From the NCBI GenBank assembly GCA_022842595.1, contig JALHPF010000011.1:62001-126000 (forward strand): DNA of 64,000 nucleotides. The letters run 5' to 3'. Position numbers and translations under genes: made by a program. The notes beneath the pieces are model-generated. The model searched no databases. It was not told the DNA's origin and worked only from the letters and a program-made list of their open reading frames with translations. The stretch's first letter is position 1; every line of letters starts with the position of its first letter. Of the stretch, positions 39,717-48,890 are shown one piece after another. This stretch comes from Rubrivivax sp. (lineage in GTDB: Bacteria; Pseudomonadota; Gammaproteobacteria; Burkholderiales; Burkholderiaceae_C).

Positions 39717-40241
39717 ATGATCGTGCGCCGTTCGGCATTGCTGGACCAGCCTGCGGGGCATCTGTTCGACGTCATCGAAGCCGCCGAGCACTACCCCAGC
39801 TTCCTGCCCTGGTGCGTGGGCGCAGTGATCATCAGCCGCGACGACGATGCCGTCTCTGCCGAGCTGCAGGTCCGGCTGGCCGGCATGAACTTCTCGATGC
39901 GCACGCGCAATCCCAAACGGCGCCCCGCGTACATGGCCATCCACCTGGAACGCGGGCCCTTTCGCCGCTTCGAGGGCGAGTGGCAGCTCACCGCCCTGAC
40001 GCCCGACGCCTGCAAGGTCGCCTTCATGCTCGACTACGAGTTCGACAGCAGCTTCATGACCCAAGCCGCCGGACCCGTCTTCAGGCATGCCGCAGACAGC
40101 CTGATGGACGCCTTCGTGCGCCAGGCCCAGTCCCTGCCCGTGGCGCCGCAACCCGGGTCGGCAGCGCTGCCGGCCGCGCCGGCGTCTGTGGCCCCGGCAC
40201 CGGACCGGGCACCCCTTGGTTCGGGGAGTACGCCACCTTGA
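39717..40241 (+). CDS. RatA/COQ10-like START-domain protein
   Basis: 174 residues of the SRPBCC/COQ10 fold: RRSALLDQPAGHLFDVIEAAEHYPSFLPWC at the start and LDYEFDSSFMTQAAGPVFRHAADSLMDAF at the end. Members bind quinones (COQ10) or act on ribosomes (RatA). In an operon for quinone synthesis a quinone-chaperone role is attractive. A Pro/Ala tail (~145-174) is extra. Confidence 0.82.
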   Translation: MIVRRSALLDQPAGHLFDVIEAAEHYPSFLPWCVGAVIISRDDDAVSAELQVRLAGMNFSMRTRNPKRRPAYMAIHLERGPFRRFEGEWQLTALTPDACKVAFMLDYEFDSSFMTQAAGPVFRHAADSLMDAFVRQAQSLPVAPQPGSAALPAAPASVAPAPDRAPLGSGSTPP

Positions 40242-40678
40242 AAGACCCCAACGTGTCTCCTGAACTGATCGACCTGCACCCCATGCTGGCGCGCATGGTG
40301 AAGGTCACGGGCGCCACCGTCCTCACCGCTGCCAGCTACGACGCCTGGGCAGGCCAGGCCGGCAACGCCATGGTCGTGTTCACCAAGGACCCCGACCGCT
40401 TCAACGAGACACTGGACCTGGCCGCCGTGGTGCCTGAGCTGCAGGCCACCGCAGGCGGGAGCCTTCGCCTCGGCTTGTTGCCACCGGCGGCCTCACGCGC
40501 CATCGCACCACGCTACGGCTTTGCCCACTGGCCCGTGTTCGTGCTGTTGCGGGACGGCCGGTACCTGGGCGCCGTGGAGGGCATTCGCGACTGGGACGTC
40601 TACACCAGCGAGCTGCTGCGCATGCTGGCGGCAGAGCCGCCCGCACCGCCCGCCGCCGACACCTCATCCAAGCCGTGA
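40238..40678 (+). CDS. Second HyaE/HoxO-like hydrogenase accessory protein
   Basis: 146-residue thioredoxin-fold protein without active cysteines, very similar to the HoxO encoded at 53780 (both share ETLDLA-VVPEL and LLPPAASRAIAPRYGF). HyaE/HoxO proteins chaperone the Tat signal or the Fe-S maturation of the hydrogenase small subunit. TTG start at 40238 behind GGGGAG, overlapping the RatA-like gene by four bases. A duplicate in the menaquinone operon is unexpected; it could serve another Tat-exported Fe-S protein. Confidence 0.85.
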   Translation: MKDPNVSPELIDLHPMLARMVKVTGATVLTAASYDAWAGQAGNAMVVFTKDPDRFNETLDLAAVVPELQATAGGSLRLGLLPPAASRAIAPRYGFAHWPVFVLLRDGRYLGAVEGIRDWDVYTSELLRMLAAEPPAPPAADTSSKP

Positions 40679-40733
40679 CAGAGCGCGGGCGAGGCTGAAC
40701 CCGCATTCGCGGCTGCGGCTGCGGTGTGCGCTG

Positions 40734-42515
40734 TCAGCGGTGCACCGCCAGGTGCCGCGGCGTGAAGGCGTGGGGCTTGCGGTGCACGAAGTGGTGCCGC
40801 GCGACGTGGTAGCTGGGGTCGAAGCCGTAGAAGTTGCGCTGCATCTGCGCCAGTTCGTCGGCGCGGTAGGCGGCCAGGGGGCGCTCCGCCTCGTCGGCCG
40901 CGCGCTGCTGCGCCTTGGCGGTGATGGCCAGCGCCAGGCCCGGGCCGACCGCCAGGGCCAGCGCACGCGCCAAGGCCTGGGCCTCGAAGTCTGCGGTGCC
41001 TGAGCCGAAACAGGCGTCGACGAGGCCTGCCGACAGTGCCGCCGGGCCGTCCAGCGGCAGCCGCTGCTGCATCAGGGCCCTGGCCTGCTGCGCACCCACG
41101 CGCTTGGGCAGCACGTAGGTCCAGTACTCCGAGCCGTAGAGGTTGCCCATGTTCTTGTAGTGCGGGTTGAGCACGGTGCCGGCATGGGCCCACAACTGGT
41201 CGGCGGCCAGCGCCATGAAGCAGCCACCCGCGCCAGCGCTGCCGCGCAAGGCGCTCACGGTCAGGCGGTCGGTCATGGTCAGCAGTTCCAGCACCACGTC
41301 GTCCATGGCCTGGATGTTGCGCATGGAGGCATCGGCGGCGCTGTCGCCTTCAAGGTGCGCCGCGGCTTCGATGTCGTGCAGGTGGATGCCGTTGCTGAAG
41401 AAGTCGGCGCCGCCAGCCAGCACCAGCACTTGCATGTCGTGGCCGCGCAGGCTGTGCAACGCCGCCTGCAGGCGACGGCATTGGCGTTCTGACATGGCGC
41501 CGTTGTGGAAGTCCATCTCCAGCCATCCGACGCGGGCGCCGGTGGGGCCGAATTCGCGCAGGCGCAGCTCGTCCCACTCGTCGTCGGGGCGCGACAAGGG
41601 CACGGGCCACTCAGGCACGGCGGCCGCCAGTTCCGCAAGAGCCCGCGTCGCCGGCAGCTTCAGCGCCGAGGTCTGGCCGGCGGCGTCGATCAAGCGCACA
41701 TGGCCGACCCACAGCGCGGCGTCCAGGGTCGCCACCAACAGCGCGGGGCCGCGGCGTGCCAGCGCCTGCCCGGGTGTGGCGCCCGGCCACTGGGCACGCG
41801 CACGGGCCACGGTGGCCGCGCTGGCGGGGTGCACGTCGTGCAGGCGGCAGTCGTGCCCCATCAGACGGGCCACGGCGCCCGGTGCGCCGTCTGCACTGCG
41901 CACGCAGCGCAGCAGCTCGGTGCTGGCGTGCGCCTGCCAGTCCACCGCGCGCTGCTCGCGCCTCACCAACGGCTGCCAGCGGGGCTGCGCTGCCGGTGCA
42001 TCGGCACAATCAGCCCCGGCAGCTGCTGCAGCAGGCGCGAGCTGCCCCGGCACATAACGCGCCACCGCAGCCAGCGTGGCCGCCACCGCCGCCTGTGTCA
42101 CCTCGCGCCGGTACAGGCTGGACTTGGTGGCATCGGGCCGCACATTGAAGCCGGTGCTGGCCCAGACCGGTCCGGCGTCGAAGTCGGCCACGGCCTGCAG
42201 CACCGTCACGCCCCAGCGCGTTTGCGCCTGCAGCACGGCCCAGTCCAATGCCGATGGCCCGCGGTCGCCGGGCGGGCCGGGGTGCACCACCAGGCACACG
42301 CAGGCCTGCCAGACCGCTTCAGGCAGGCGCCGCTTCAGGAAGGGTGCGATCAGCAGGTCGGGCTTCCAAAGCGCGACGGCCTCTGCCGTGACGGCGTCGG
42401 CAATGTCGAGTTCCACCGTCACCGCGTGTCCCTGGGCGCGCAGGGCGATCAGCAGGCGCTGCGCCAGGCCATTGAAGGCGTGCGTGAGCAGCAAGATGCG
42501 CAATGGCGCGGTCAT
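40734..42515 (-). CDS. hypX: HypX/HoxX, CO synthase for the NiFe cofactor under air
   Basis: 593 residues. The N-terminal formyltransferase-like part (PDLLIAPFLKRRLPEAVW; VHPGPPGDRGPSALDWA) hydrolyses or transfers formyl from formyl-THF, and the C-terminal enoyl-CoA hydratase-like part (VLAGGADFFSNGIHLHDIEAA; SALRGSAGAGGCFMALAADQLWAH) releases CO. HypX provides the CO ligand of hydrogenases made under oxygen, which agrees with the O2-tolerant enzyme in this window. Last gene of the hyp operon. Confidence 0.93.
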   Translation of the reverse strand: MTAPLRILLLTHAFNGLAQRLLIALRAQGHAVTVELDIADAVTAEAVALWKPDLLIAPFLKRRLPEAVWQACVCLVVHPGPPGDRGPSALDWAVLQAQTRWGVTVLQAVADFDAGPVWASTGFNVRPDATKSSLYRREVTQAAVAATLAAVARYVPGQLAPAAAAAGADCADAPAAQPRWQPLVRREQRAVDWQAHASTELLRCVRSADGAPGAVARLMGHDCRLHDVHPASAATVARARAQWPGATPGQALARRGPALLVATLDAALWVGHVRLIDAAGQTSALKLPATRALAELAAAVPEWPVPLSRPDDEWDELRLREFGPTGARVGWLEMDFHNGAMSERQCRRLQAALHSLRGHDMQVLVLAGGADFFSNGIHLHDIEAAAHLEGDSAADASMRNIQAMDDVVLELLTMTDRLTVSALRGSAGAGGCFMALAADQLWAHAGTVLNPHYKNMGNLYGSEYWTYVLPKRVGAQQARALMQQRLPLDGPAALSAGLVDACFGSGTADFEAQALARALALAVGPGLALAITAKAQQRAADEAERPLAAYRADELAQMQRNFYGFDPSYHVARHHFVHRKPHAFTPRHLAVHR

Positions 42516-42532
42516 CGAGCCCGCTCCGGCGT

Positions 42533-43582
42533 TCAGCAGATGCGCGGCAGCGCCTCGCCCACCAACCAGTCCACGACGCGCCGGCCGCCGAAGGAAGTCG
42601 CCATCTGCACGAAGTGGTGCGGGTCGTCGCAGACCGTGCCGATGCGTGCCGCCTGGCGGCCCAGCGGGTGGGCGTGCATGGCGGCCAGCACGGCGTCAGC
42701 CGAATCGGGCGCGACGATCGCCACCAGCTTGCCTTCGTTGGCGATGTACAGCACGTCCAGCCCCAGCAGCTCGCAGGCTGCAGCCACCTGCGGCTGCACG
42801 GGTATGGCGGCTTCTTCCAGCAACATGCCCACGCCGGACTGGCGGGCGATCTCGTTGAGTGTGGTGGCCAGCCCACCGCGCGTGGGGTCGCGCAGCGTGT
42901 GCACGGCGCCTTCGGGCACGGCCGCCAGCATCGCGGCCACGAGTGTGTGCAGCGCGGCGCTGTCGGAGACGATGGCCGTATCGAATTCCAGCGATTCGCG
43001 CTTCGACAGCACGGCCACGCCATGTTCGCCCAGCGTGCCCGAGACGATGACGGCATCGCCCGGCCGGGCCAGTGACCCGCTGATGCGCCGCGCCATCGGC
43101 GCCAAGCCCACGCCGGTGGTGGTGATGAAGACCCCGTCGCCCTTGCCCTTTTCGACGACCTTGGTGTCGCCGGTGACCACCCACACGCCGGCCTCGCGCG
43201 CTGCGGCGGCCATGGACTCGACGATGCGCTTCAGGTCGGACAGCGGCAAGCCTTCTTCCAGGATGAAGCCGGCTGACAGCCAGCGCGGCTCGGCCCCCAG
43301 CATGGCCACGTCGTTGACCGTGCCGTGCACGCTGAGCGAGCCGATGTCGCCGCCGGGAAAGAACAACGGCGAGATCACATGCCCGTCGGTGGCCATCACG
43401 ACGCGGTGGCCGGCGGGCAGGTCGAGCAAGGCGCCGTCGTCGCCCTGGCGCAGGGCCGGGTTGTCGAAGGCGCGGGCGAACAAGTCCTCGATCAGCTGCG
43501 CCGCGGCACGACCACCGGCGCCGTGGTTCATGTCGACGCGACCCTGCTTGAAGTCCAGCGGGCGCTGGTAGCCCGGCTTCAT
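42533..43582 (-). CDS. hypE: Hydrogenase maturation protein HypE
   Basis: 349 residues. HypE dehydrates the carbamoyl group on its own C-terminal cysteine to a thiocyanate that becomes the CN- ligand. The C-terminal PRIC with the terminal cysteine, the N-terminal DFKQGRVDMNHGAGG and the ATP-binding ATDGHVISPLFFPGGDIG are present. Confidence 0.95.
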   Translation of the reverse strand: MKPGYQRPLDFKQGRVDMNHGAGGRAAAQLIEDLFARAFDNPALRQGDDGALLDLPAGHRVVMATDGHVISPLFFPGGDIGSLSVHGTVNDVAMLGAEPRWLSAGFILEEGLPLSDLKRIVESMAAAAREAGVWVVTGDTKVVEKGKGDGVFITTTGVGLAPMARRISGSLARPGDAVIVSGTLGEHGVAVLSKRESLEFDTAIVSDSAALHTLVAAMLAAVPEGAVHTLRDPTRGGLATTLNEIARQSGVGMLLEEAAIPVQPQVAAACELLGLDVLYIANEGKLVAIVAPDSADAVLAAMHAHPLGRQAARIGTVCDDPHHFVQMATSFGGRRVVDWLVGEALPRIC

Positions 43583-43589
43583 GAGGATC

Positions 43590-44729
43590 TCATGCGGAAG
43601 TCACCGCGATGTCCCTGAAGCGGCCGTAGGAGTAGTGCGCCGCGCAGGCGCCTTCGCTGGACACCATGCACGAGCCCATCGGGTTCTCCGGCGTGCACAC
43701 GGTGCCGAAGAGCTTGCAGTCGGTGGGGGTCTTCACGCCGCGCAGGATGGCGCCGCATTCACACTGCTTGTGGTCGGGCACGGGCTTGTAGTCCAGGCCG
43801 AAGCGCCGTTCGGCATCGAACCCCGCGTAGGCCTTGCGCAGACGCAGCGCGCTGTAGGGCACCTCGCCCAGGCCGCGCCACTCGAAGCGTTCGCGCAGCT
43901 CGAAGACTTCCGACACCAGCTGCTGCGCGGCCAGGTTGCCATCGGACGTGACAGCGCGCGTGAACTGGTTTTCCACCTCGGCGCGGCCGTCGTTCACCTG
44001 CCTGACCAACATCAACACGGCCTGCATCACGTCCAGCGGCTCGAAGCCGGCGATGACCACCGGCTTGCGGTACTCCTGGGCAAAGTGTTCGTAGGGCTGC
44101 GAGCCGATGACGATGCTGACGTGCGCCGGGCCGACGAATCCGTCGATGGGCACGGTGCCGTACAGGCGCACCTCGGGCGATTCCATGATGTGCGTGATGG
44201 CGCTGGGCGTCAGCACATGGCAGCACAGCACACTGAAGTTGGCCAAGCCTTCGGCACGCGCCTGGCGCAGCACCAGGGCGGTGGGCGGCGTGGTGGTCTC
44301 GAAGCCGATGGCGAAGAACACCACCTCGCGTGTCGGGTTGTCGCGTGCCACCTTCAAGGCGTCGGCCGGTGAATACACCATGCGAATGTCGCCGCCACGC
44401 GCCTTGGCACGCATCAGCGACAGGCTGCCCGAGGCCGGCACGCGCAGCGTGTCGCCATAGGTGCACAGGATGACGTTTCTCTCCAGCGCCAGGGCGATGG
44501 CCTGGTCGACGCGACCGATGGGCAGCACGCACACCGGGCAGCCCGGGCCGTGGATCATGCGGATCTGCGGCGGCAGCAACTCGCCGATGCCGTAGCGCGC
44601 GATGGCATGCGTGTGACCACCGCAGAACTCCATGAAGCTGTAGCGGTGGTCGGGTTGCAGTTCGGCCGCGATGCGCTCGGCCAGGCGACGCGCGGTGTCG
44701 CCGCAGCGGAATTCGTCGATGTACTTCAT
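43590..44729 (-). CDS. hypD: Hydrogenase maturation protein HypD
   Basis: 379-residue Fe-S scaffold that with HypC assembles Fe(CN)2CO. Characteristic motifs are FCGGHTHAI, HGPGCPVCVLP, FAIGFETTTP and C-terminal cysteines of the [4Fe-4S] centre (CECGAILRG; KLFGTVCTPENPMGSCMVSSEGACAAHY, discontinuous cysteines). Start ATG 44729 overlaps hypC. Confidence 0.95.
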   Translation of the reverse strand: MKYIDEFRCGDTARRLAERIAAELQPDHRYSFMEFCGGHTHAIARYGIGELLPPQIRMIHGPGCPVCVLPIGRVDQAIALALERNVILCTYGDTLRVPASGSLSLMRAKARGGDIRMVYSPADALKVARDNPTREVVFFAIGFETTTPPTALVLRQARAEGLANFSVLCCHVLTPSAITHIMESPEVRLYGTVPIDGFVGPAHVSIVIGSQPYEHFAQEYRKPVVIAGFEPLDVMQAVLMLVRQVNDGRAEVENQFTRAVTSDGNLAAQQLVSEVFELRERFEWRGLGEVPYSALRLRKAYAGFDAERRFGLDYKPVPDHKQCECGAILRGVKTPTDCKLFGTVCTPENPMGSCMVSSEGACAAHYSYGRFRDIAVTSA

Positions 44730-44986
44730 GCGGCGGGCACCGGCTCGGCCGAACGTTCGGTGGCTGGCGCAGCCGACTGCAGTTCGTTCATCAAGGCCAG
44801 CGTTTGCCGGGCCTCTTCAGGGTCGATCATGCCGATGGCAAAGCCGACATGCACGATGACGTAGTCGCCCACCCGGGCCTGCGGCACCAGCGCCAGCGAG
44901 ACTTCCTTGCGCACACCGCCCAGGTCCACCAGGGCCTGGTCGTCGGCGCGCATTTCGACCACGCGGGCAGGCAGGGCTAGGCACAT
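44726..44986 (-). CDS. hypC: Hydrogenase maturation chaperone HypC
   Basis: 86 residues beginning MCLALPA, with the essential Cys2 that binds iron in the HypCD complex, and GDYVIVHVGFAIGMIDPEEA. ATGA overlap with hypD and ten-base overlap with hypF. A second HypC-like protein (HoxL) is encoded at 53404. Confidence 0.94.
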   Translation of the reverse strand: MCLALPARVVEMRADDQALVDLGGVRKEVSLALVPQARVGDYVIVHVGFAIGMIDPEEARQTLALMNELQSAAPATERSAEPVPAA

Positions 44987-46110
44987 GTCAACTCCTCTTG
45001 CGGGGCCGCGATGCGCAGCCGTTGTGCGGCGACCCAGGCCTGCCCCAGGGCCAGACCGGCGTCGCCCGCGCTGACGGCCTGCGGCTGCAGCACGCGCAAG
45101 CCCGCAGCCAGCAGCCTGGCCTGAAGCCGCTGCGTGAGCAAGCGGTTGAAGAAGCAGCCGCCGCCCAGCACGACAGTGCCCGCTGCGGCTTGTTGAGCCG
45201 CTGCGATGGCGGCGTGGGCCAGGCTGTCGGCGAGCATGTCGTGAAAGCGGCGCGCCCCGGCGGCGGCCTGGCCAGCGTCGGCCAGCTCGAACAACTCGGC
45301 CAGCAGCGGGCGCAGGTCGATCACGCCTTCTGGCATGGGCAGCGGCGTGGTGCTGTCCGACGCCGGCACGGTGGCAGCCAGCGCCTCCAGCGCCATCGCT
45401 GCCTGCGCTTCCTCTTGATGAAGGTCGCACAGGCCCAGCGCCGCCGCGGCGGCGTCGAACCAGCGCCCGGCGCTGGTGGTGACGGGGCAGTTCAGCCGCC
45501 GCAGCAGCAGCCCGGCGACCCCTTCTGCAGCGGCCCGGCCCACGCGCGGCGCAAAGCGGGGGCTGATCTCGTCTGCCCTGCCCATGGCATGCAAGGCGGC
45601 CGCGGCCATGCGCCAGGGCTGCCGGGCCGCGCGGTCGCCACCGGGCAGCAGCAGCGGCTGCAAGTGCGCCAGGCGCTGCGCCTGGCCGGCCTGCACACGC
45701 AGCAGCTCGCCGCCCCAGGCCGTGCCATCGTCGCCCAGGCCCACGCCGTCCAGCGCGATGCCGATGACGGCTTGCGTTGGCGGCACTTCAGCTTCACCAC
45801 AAAGGCCGGCTTCGCCCAGCGCCACGCCGATGTGCGCCAGGTGGTGCTGCACGCCCACTGCCGGCACCCCCAGTCGCGCGGCCAGCGAGAGCGCGACGCG
45901 GGTGCTGTGAAAGTCAGGATGCAGGTCGTGGGCGACAGCGTCGATGGGGCCCTCGGCGGCCTTCAGCAGCGCCGCCACCGACGCCTCGAGCGCGATGCAG
46001 GCCTGCGGCGTCGACAGGTCGCCATGCATCGCAGACAAGGCCCAGCGGCCGTCCTGCCACAGCGCGGCACTGTTCTTCAGGAACGCACCCGTGGCGAGCA
46101 CCCGGCTCAT
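44977..46110 (-). CDS. hypF: Short HypF (Kae1-like domain only)
   Basis: 377 residues, about half of a normal HypF (~750). Only the C-terminal Kae1/carbamoyltransferase-like part is present ([25 protein letters not shown], the metal and nucleotide motifs [19 protein letters not shown] and [12 protein letters not shown]). The acylphosphatase, zinc-finger and YrdC-like domains are missing. Start ATG 46110 overlaps the hypB stop by four bases, so this is not a frame-shifted fragment. A similarly short HypF1 is known from Ralstonia eutropha and is functional. Cyanide-precursor synthesis would need the missing domains from elsewhere or by-pass. Confidence 0.9.
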   Translation of the reverse strand: MSRVLATGAFLKNSAALWQDGRWALSAMHGDLSTPQACIALEASVAALLKAAEGPIDAVAHDLHPDFHSTRVALSLAARLGVPAVGVQHHLAHIGVALGEAGLCGEAEVPPTQAVIGIALDGVGLGDDGTAWGGELLRVQAGQAQRLAHLQPLLLPGGDRAARQPWRMAAAALHAMGRADEISPRFAPRVGRAAAEGVAGLLLRRLNCPVTTSAGRWFDAAAAALGLCDLHQEEAQAAMALEALAATVPASDSTTPLPMPEGVIDLRPLLAELFELADAGQAAAGARRFHDMLADSLAHAAIAAAQQAAAGTVVLGGGCFFNRLLTQRLQARLLAAGLRVLQPQAVSAGDAGLALGQAWVAAQRLRIAAPQEELTCA

Positions 46111-46982
46111 GAGGTCCCCATTCCTGCATGCAGCACCCAGTCCAGCCACGCGTCCATGCCATCGCCGCTGGTGGCCGACAGTTGCAGCACCTCGATGCCC
46201 GGGTTGACGCGACGCGCGTAGTCGATGCAGCGCGCCACATCGAAGCGCAGGTGCGGCAGCAGGTCGGTCTTGGTCAGCACCATCAGGCGCGCAGCGGCGA
46301 ACATGTCGGGGTACTTCAGCGGCTTGTCCTCGCCTTCGGTGACCGACAGGATGACCACCTTGGCGGCCTCGCCCAGGTCCCACAGCGCCGGGCAGACGAG
46401 ATTGCCGACGTTTTCGATGAACAGCAACCGCTCGGTGTGGGTGTGGCCGTGCTGGTGACCGTGGTCGTGATCATGGGGCGCATGGTCATGGTCGTGGCCA
46501 TGGCTGTGCATGGACAAGCGCGCGAACGCGGCGGCGACCATGGGCGCGTCCAGATGGCAGCCCTTGCCGGTGTTGACCTGGATGGCCGGCGCGCCGGTGG
46601 CACGGATGCGGTCGGCGTCGTGGCTGGTCTGCTGGTCACCTTCGATGACGGCGACGTCCGTGTGCGGCGCCGTGCGCTGCAGCGCTTCAATGGTGGCCAC
46701 CAGCAGCGTGGTCTTGCCCGATCCGGGGCTGGACACCAGGTTCAGCGCCACCACACCGTGCGACTCGAAGTGCGCCCTGTTCTGCGCCGCCACTTTCTGA
46801 TTGGCACCCAGCACATCGGCTTCGAGCTTGATGGCACGCTCCTGCGACAGGCCGGGCACCGACACGCGCGCCAGGCCGGCGCCGAAGTGCAGGTCGCCGG
46901 CCTCGGCTTGCAGCGCAGGCGCCGCCTGTGCTGGCGCCTCGTGAACCTTGGCGGCATCGCCGCAACCACACACGACGCACAT
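46107..46982 (-). CDS. hypB: Hydrogenase nickel-insertion GTPase HypB with internal His-rich loop
   Basis: 291 residues. N-terminal MCVVCGCG nickel site, P-loop SSPGSGKT (~84-91), EGDQQT, the G-domain metal pair C142-H143, and [10 protein letters not shown] histidine-rich run with 12 His between H159 and H182 sits inside the GTPase domain, between the C142-H143 metal site and the ENVGN segment; in most HypB proteins such a run follows the N-terminus. It may store nickel or feed the G-domain site. Confidence 0.93.
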   Translation of the reverse strand: MCVVCGCGDAAKVHEAPAQAAPALQAEAGDLHFGAGLARVSVPGLSQERAIKLEADVLGANQKVAAQNRAHFESHGVVALNLVSSPGSGKTTLLVATIEALQRTAPHTDVAVIEGDQQTSHDADRIRATGAPAIQVNTGKGCHLDAPMVAAAFARLSMHSHGHDHDHAPHDHDHGHQHGHTHTERLLFIENVGNLVCPALWDLGEAAKVVILSVTEGEDKPLKYPDMFAAARLMVLTKTDLLPHLRFDVARCIDYARRVNPGIEVLQLSATSGDGMDAWLDWVLHAGMGTS

Positions 46983-46995
46983 GGTCTGGTCTCCT

Positions 46996-47340
46996 TCAGT
47001 CGACGACGTTCATGTCCACCACGCGCAGCTCGGTGCCGCCGGTGGGTTGGATCTGGTAACTGCCGCAGGCTGGGCAAGCCTGGCCGCGCGAGCGAATGTG
47101 CACCGTGCTGCTGCAGCGCATGCACCAGGCGCTGGCGGCGGGCTCGTCGATGTCGATGATGCTGCCGTCGAGGCAGGTGCCGGGCACCAGGGATTCGAGC
47201 GCGAAGAGCAGCGCACCGATCTCCACCCCGCACAGCGCGCCGGCCTCCAGGCGCAGCCGCGTGACGCGGCTGAAGTGCTCGCGCTGCGCGGCGTCCTCCA
47301 CCAGTTGCAGAATGCCGCCGGCAAGGCTGACTTCATGCAC
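46996..47340 (-). CDS. hypA: Hydrogenase nickel chaperone HypA
   Basis: 114 residues, GTG start at 47340 giving MHEVSLAGG, the conserved His2 nickel ligand. The zinc site is two CxxC pairs (WCMRC and CPAC). The GTG start is forced because HypA needs His at position 2. Eight-base overlap with hoxV. Confidence 0.93.
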   Translation of the reverse strand: MHEVSLAGGILQLVEDAAQREHFSRVTRLRLEAGALCGVEIGALLFALESLVPGTCLDGSIIDIDEPAASAWCMRCSSTVHIRSRGQACPACGSYQIQPTGGTELRVVDMNVVD

Positions 47341-48517
47341 GGGCAGCCTCTTGCGGGTGCAGGTCGACCTCGACGCAGGGGTCCAGCGCGGCGACGGCAG
47401 CAGCCACTTCACGCGGTGTGCGGGCCGGCTGAGCCAGCCACCGCGCCAGCGTGCCCTGGGGATGAAAGTTCCATTCCGTGGGCGCCAGCACGCGGCAGCC
47501 CAGCACCGTAGCGCCGGCGCCTTCGCCCTGCAGATGCACCCCATGCAGCAGCAGGCCACGCGACATCTCGGTCCAGGCCAGCGCCTGGCCGTCTTTCAGC
47601 CGCAATGCACCAAAGCGCAGCCAGGGCCCGGGCCGGGCCAGGCGCAGCAACTCGGCCAGCCGCGCCAGCCAGCGGCCCCAGGGGCTGCGCGGCTGGCGCG
47701 CGTTGGGTGCCTGGGCTTGACGCGTCCAGCAGCCGGTCTCGGCAGGCGCGCCTTGCCACAGCGGCTTCAAGGCGAAGTCGGGATCGTCCGACAAGCGGGT
47801 GGCCAGCAGGCGCAGCCCGGGCTCGCCTTCGTCCAGCACGTTCAGCGAGCGGGCCGGCAATTGCAGCGCAGTGGCCAGCGGGCGTATGCCGTGCAGCCAG
47901 CGGGCGACGGGATGCGGGTGCGTTGCGCACCAGTGCTGCAAGCCAACGGGCGCTGGCTCGCCGTGCTCAGGATGGCTGCGGCCCGCAGTCCCGGATTCCC
48001 ACAAGGCCAGCCACTGCGCGGCCGGCTGGCCGAATACAGTCCGCTCCAGCCAGGTCAGCAAAGCCGTTTGCTGCTGCACGAGCGCCTGCTCAAAGGCCGC
48101 ATCCGATTCGCCGGCAGCGGCCTCGCGCAGCTTCAGCAGCGGCGAGCCGCGCAGCCAGGCCGCGTCGGCCGCGGCACCCTCCACCGGCACCTGGCGAGGC
48201 AGGTCGATGGCCAGACGCTGCAGGTGCTCGCGCGCGGTCCACAAGCGCAGCAAGAGGTCTTCACGGGCCTGCTGGGCCGCGTCCTCCGGCTGCCCCAGCG
48301 CTGCGCGCACGGCCCGCGCGGCGGTCAGACGGTGCGCCGAACCGCACAGGCTGAAGACGCTGGCCAGGCGCTGCGGCAATTGCAGCGCTGGCAGCCCGCC
48401 GGTCAGCCGCTGCATCAAGGCCACGCCGATGACCGGCCGGCCACCGGCCAGCGGCTGGGCCCCGCCCGGGCGCACCGCCAGGCGACCGGCCAGCAGGTCG
48501 AGCGCGGCGGCGCTCAC
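47333..48517 (-). CDS. hoxV: HoxV/HupK-like hydrogenase maturation scaffold
   Basis: 394 residues with the HupK/HoxV C-terminal pattern CRVLAPTEWNFHPQGTLARWL, which resembles the end of hydrogenase large subunits; HoxV carries the Fe(CN)2CO unit to HoxG. GTG start at 48517, four bases after the small membrane gene. In Ralstonia hoxV ends the hox operon; here it has moved to the head of the divergent hyp operon. Confidence 0.82.
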   Translation of the reverse strand: MSAAALDLLAGRLAVRPGGAQPLAGGRPVIGVALMQRLTGGLPALQLPQRLASVFSLCGSAHRLTAARAVRAALGQPEDAAQQAREDLLLRLWTAREHLQRLAIDLPRQVPVEGAAADAAWLRGSPLLKLREAAAGESDAAFEQALVQQQTALLTWLERTVFGQPAAQWLALWESGTAGRSHPEHGEPAPVGLQHWCATHPHPVARWLHGIRPLATALQLPARSLNVLDEGEPGLRLLATRLSDDPDFALKPLWQGAPAETGCWTRQAQAPNARQPRSPWGRWLARLAELLRLARPGPWLRFGALRLKDGQALAWTEMSRGLLLHGVHLQGEGAGATVLGCRVLAPTEWNFHPQGTLARWLAQPARTPREVAAAVAALDPCVEVDLHPQEAARA

Positions 48518-48521
48518 TGCG

Positions 48522-48749
48522 TCAGGCCTTGTCCTTGTCGCGCCGGTCCTTGTCCCGACGAAGCAACCGGCGCAGCACCGCCGCCACCGCGACGAGCGCC
48601 GCCACCGGCAGCAGATGCATCGGCTCGAGCATGTGCAGCAGCCCCAGCAGTGTGGTTTCGTCGCCGTGGCCTGGGTGCGCCCACGAGCTGGCTGCCGGTG
48701 CCAGCAACAGAGCCGACACAACGGCTCGCAGAGGAGACTGCTTGTTCAT
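48522..48749 (-). CDS. Small membrane protein with AHPGHGDE motif, hydrogenase-linked
   Basis: 75 residues: signal peptide (~1-24), then AHPGHGDETT right after the cleavage site, one membrane helix (~45-62) and a very basic/acidic tail (RRDKDRRDKDK). A histidine motif directly after the signal recalls HupE/UreJ nickel transporters, but the protein is far too short to be one. First gene of the hyp operon. Possibly a periplasmic metal-binding accessory; function unknown. Confidence 0.65.
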   Translation of the reverse strand: MNKQSPLRAVVSALLLAPAASSWAHPGHGDETTLLGLLHMLEPMHLLPVAALVAVAAVLRRLLRRDKDRRDKDKA

Positions 48750-48890
48750 TGAGACGGCCCTTCTTGGACGGGGTGGGTCGGGGATGGCGGCCAGCGCAAC
48801 GCCAGGTGGCGTGACGGGCGCCGACGATCGATGTGCGGCTGCACCAGGAATGGCGCAGCAACGGTATCGCCGAAACCTGCTGCAGGCTGG

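Noticed and set aside
44977-46383. HypF as a frame-shifted full-length gene
   Set aside because: The region upstream of 46110 encodes HypB in another frame with an ATGA overlap, so no hidden N-terminal HypF half exists there.
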